From an uncultured Mycoplasma sp. (GTDB lineage: Bacteria; Bacillota_I; Bacilli_A; RF39; UBA660): 30,480 nt of DNA. Shown piece by piece: positions 28,387-30,480 of this stretch. Positions within the stretch are counted from its first letter, which is position 1, and the number at the start of each line of letters is the position of its first letter. The translations under genes and the position numbers were made by a program. Under the pieces are notes generated by a model that worked only from the letters and a program-made list of their open reading frames with translations, searched no databases and had not been told where the DNA came from. Location: assembly GCA_902493595.1 (NCBI GenBank), contig CABUPU010000013.1:1-30480 (forward strand), given 5' to 3'.

Positions 28387-29646
28387 ATGAATAAGAATAA
28401 AATATTTATTATTGTTAGTTCAATAATTACGATAATAATTTTAACGATTATAATTGTGTTGATAACTAACAAAAAACCAATAACTTATAGTGTTACTTTT
28501 GAAACCAATGGTGGTTCATTAATTGAAACTCAAATTGTAAAAAAAGATGACACTGTTCAAAAACCTTTGAATCCAGTAAAAGAAGGTTATGTGTTTGATG
28601 AATGGACATATTTAGGAAAAACCTATGATTTTAATTTAAAGGTAGTATCAGATTTAAAATTAGTGGCAAAATGGACAAAACTTGATGATAATATTGAAAC
28701 TTATAATATAGAATTTGATACTGATGGTGGTTCAATTATTTCTAAACAAATTGTAATAAAGGAAAACAAAGTTGAAAAACCTATCGATCCTACAAAAGAA
28801 GGTTACAATTTTGTTGGATGGATATTAAACGATGAAATTTATGATTTTGATAGCATCGTAGAAAAAGATTTAAAACTTAAAGCCAAATGGGAAAAGATAA
28901 AAATATCAAATAGTTATACAACGAATAATACTGGTAATGATAATAACTCAAACAGTGGTAATAATGGCAATAACAACAAACCATCAACACCACAAAAAAA
29001 GACATTTACTGTAACATTTAACTTGAATGGAGGAATTGGTGTTTCATCACAAACAGTAGTCGAAGGAAATAAAGCAACAAAACCAAATAATCCATCTCGA
29101 AATGGTTATAATTTTGCTGGCTGGTTATTAAATGGAATAGAATATGATTTCAATTTAGCAGTTACGGGTAATATTACTTTAGATGCTAAATGGGTTGAGG
29201 TAAAAAAGAATAATTATACAGTAACATTTAATTCGAATGGTGGAACTGCTGTTTCATCACAAACAATAGTTGAAGGAAATAAAGTATCAAAACCAAATGA
29301 TCCAACAAAAAGTGGTTATAATTTTAAAAGTTGGTTACAAAATGGAAAAACATTTGATTTTAATTCTGTAATAACTGGGAATATAACTTTAGTGGCAAAT
29401 TGGGTGCAAAAAAACTATAAGGTTATCGCCAGTAGTGTAGATCAAACTGCAACTTTTTCAAAAAGGTTAACAATTTATGAAGACGAAAAAATAATTCCTG
29501 TTAAGGAAATTCAATATATTGATGGACAGTTTATTTGTTCTGGAGATAACCTGAATGTAAACTATTATGCTATTCAAGAGGAAACTAATTTAAAAATAGT
29601 TTTAAATGATGGAACAATAGTATTAGCAAGTTTGGTTATAAATTAA
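28387..29646 (+). CDS. Membrane-anchored surface protein with four InlB-type B-repeats
   Basis: An N-terminal membrane helix (about residues 6-27) is followed by four Listeria-Bacteroides (InlB B/Flg_new) repeats at about 33-98, 105-169, 206-270 and 276-340. Each has the order VTFxxNGGxxxxxQxVxxxxxxxKPxxPxxxGYxFxxW...YDF...L.AKW. A Thr/Asn/Ser-rich linker (about 176-203) separates the pairs; repeats 3 and 4 are closely alike, suggesting recent duplication. The last 80 residues (NYKVIASSVDQTATFSKRL onward) form an unrecognised domain. B-repeats are extended ubiquitin-like folds in adhesins. AAAGGAGGAG precedes the ATG. It is divergent from an XRE gene and followed 24 bases later by a dockerin gene that also carries a B-repeat. 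Confidence 0.9.
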   Translation: MNKNKIFIIVSSIITIIILTIIIVLITNKKPITYSVTFETNGGSLIETQIVKKDDTVQKPLNPVKEGYVFDEWTYLGKTYDFNLKVVSDLKLVAKWTKLDDNIETYNIEFDTDGGSIISKQIVIKENKVEKPIDPTKEGYNFVGWILNDEIYDFDSIVEKDLKLKAKWEKIKISNSYTTNNTGNDNNSNSGNNGNNNKPSTPQKKTFTVTFNLNGGIGVSSQTVVEGNKATKPNNPSRNGYNFAGWLLNGIEYDFNLAVTGNITLDAKWVEVKKNNYTVTFNSNGGTAVSSQTIVEGNKVSKPNDPTKSGYNFKSWLQNGKTFDFNSVITGNITLVANWVQKNYKVIASSVDQTATFSKRLTIYEDEKIIPVKEIQYIDGQFICSGDNLNVNYYAIQEETNLKIVLNDGTIVLASLVIN

Positions 29647-29670
29647 TTTATTATGAGAGGAAGTAAAATT

Positions 29671-30480
29671 ATGAAAAATTATTTTAAATATTTAGTATTA
29701 AGCATTGTAATGCTACTGGGCACAAATAATATTTATGCGCAACAGATGACATCTTATGAAATTCCAAATAATTCGTATGTTATAGGCACGCACGTGTATA
29801 CTGCTAATATATCTTTATCAACAGTTGACATTATGATTGCCTCACAAACCATAAATGGAAATGGCCGAGCAGATATGGTTATATATTATAAAACTCCTAG
29901 AGGAATTTGGATAAATGGTTCTACCGGTGTAAGTATAACAGCACCATCTATTTTTAACGTTGATTATATAAATGAAAAAGTTATTGATACAGTGAAATAT
30001 GGAGATGTAAATAATGATGGAACAATAAATACTCAAGATTTGGTATTAATAACAAAGTATGTAGCAACAGGAGAAAAACCTGAAGGCTTTGTATTAGCAA
30101 ATGCGGATGTAAATGGCGATGGAAAAGTAAATAAGATGGATGAAGTATTACTTCGAAAATATCTAACAGGAGACTATGCAGATAAAAACCTACCAAATGA
30201 ACCATTAGGCAAAACATATTATGTAGAATATGTAATAGATAATAAATCAACATTAACAACACATGCAGTAGATTATGAATTAAAGGATCATGTAATATAT
30301 GAAACAAGGAAACCAAGTGATCCGAAAAAAGCTGGATATGTATTTGAAGGATGGTATCTAGATGATGAATACAAGGAAAAGTTTGAATTTGGAGTAACAA
30401 AAGTAACAGATCACATAGTATTGTTTGCAAAATTTGTAAAAGCAAGTTATGGAGATGTAAATAATGATGGAACAATAAAT
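29671..30480 (+). CDS. Secreted dockerin and B-repeat protein, 3' end outside the window
   Basis: A signal peptide (MKNYFKYLVLSIVMLLGTNNIYA, cleavage likely before QQ) leads to about 85 residues of an unknown, beta-rich domain. A type I dockerin follows (about residues 110-171). Its two calcium loops read DVNNDGTINTQD and DVNGDGKVNKMD with all ligand positions present, and each is followed by a helix (LVLITKYV, EVLLRKYL). A B-repeat comes next (VEYVIDN to KPSDPKKAGYVFEGWYLDDEYKEKFEF), and then a second dockerin begins exactly at the window end. The frame stays open for 270 codons. AGAGGAAG precedes the ATG. Dockerins bind cohesins on partner proteins, so it may be part of a cell-surface complex. 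Confidence 0.88.
   Translation, partial: MKNYFKYLVLSIVMLLGTNNIYAQQMTSYEIPNNSYVIGTHVYTANISLSTVDIMIASQTINGNGRADMVIYYKTPRGIWINGSTGVSITAPSIFNVDYINEKVIDTVKYGDVNNDGTINTQDLVLITKYVATGEKPEGFVLANADVNGDGKVNKMDEVLLRKYLTGDYADKNLPNEPLGKTYYVEYVIDNKSTLTTHAVDYELKDHVIYETRKPSDPKKAGYVFEGWYLDDEYKEKFEFGVTKVTDHIVLFAKFVKASYGDVNNDGTIN
29998..30480 (+). repeat. 450-bp internal repeat of the dockerin gene
   Basis: The 33 bases at 29998-30030 recur identically at 30448-30480, where the window ends. The period is 450 bases, 150 codons, equal to one dockerin plus one B-repeat. The gene beyond the window probably contains more units. Confidence 0.75.

Noticed and set aside
29981..30475. Long open frame on the minus strand (Leu/His-rich) opposite the dockerin gene
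   Set aside because: It has a biased composition expected from the complement of an A-rich coding strand and no ribosome site; the plus strand has a signal peptide, dockerins and a B-repeat.
1..30480. CRISPR array, prophage or insertion sequence
   Set aside because: No regular direct repeats with spacers, no transposase, integrase, terminase or capsid-like genes were seen on either strand.

Overview
This is an AT-rich window (roughly a quarter G+C by eye) with Bacillota-type genes. It carries peptidoglycan genes (mraY, a FemA/B-type transferase, uppP), a T-box leader in front of leuS, AGGAGG-type ribosome binding sites and a sporulation-type small protein (Cse60). TGA is rarely used as a stop, but it does end two genes, so the genetic code looks standard. 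The style (lysine/asparagine-rich proteins, tight packing, terminators that overlap stop codons, large surface proteins with InlB-type B-repeats, dockerins and a 'GVRPVISL' C-terminus) suggests an uncultured gut Bacilli/Erysipelotrichales- or RF39-like lineage. That placement is inference.

Layout. 1-3.6 kb: a small unknown protein, an ECF sigma/anti-sigma pair on the minus strand, a lone possible nuclease-fold protein, and a tRNA-Gly(UCC) gene with a degenerate inverted partial copy beside it. 3.6-7.6 kb: four overlapping genes (E2-like acyltransferase, AMP-forming acyl-CoA ligase, two PlsC-type acyltransferases) that look like one lipid-acylation operon. 7.6-10.6 kb: wall precursor genes, with a degenerate Mur-ligase-like gene divergent from mraY, then a FemA/B-type branching enzyme. 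10.7-16 kb: an RNase Z-like metallo-hydrolase, a large secreted protein behind a promoter flanked by two palindromes, and a GH31 glycosidase lacking the usual acid/base residue. 16-20.9 kb: T-box leader, small membrane protein, leuS, a truncated T-box copy, an RluA-type pseudouridine synthase, cse60, a convergent Met/Asn-rich protein, and trmB. 20.9-24.1 kb: an envelope operon (lipoprotein, acidic protein, DUF948-like and YtxH-like proteins), a 50-bp tandem repeat, and uppP on the minus strand. 24.2-27.8 kb: small membrane proteins, lipoproteins and a secreted CPYC redox protein. 27.9-30.5 kb: an XRE regulator with an inverted-repeat operator, a B-repeat surface protein, and a dockerin/B-repeat protein that runs off the window.

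Most genes serve envelope work: making lipid acyl chains, building and branching peptidoglycan, recycling undecaprenyl phosphate, sensing the envelope (ECF pair) and displaying surface proteins. The most unusual items are the E2-like protein with Glu in place of the catalytic His, the Mur-ligase pseudoenzyme beside mraY, the GH31 protein with Gln at the acid/base position, the surface gene whose 3' end has a different codon style followed by a hairpin, and the tRNA-Gly and T-box relics. No complete mobile element, CRISPR array or reverse transcriptase is visible.
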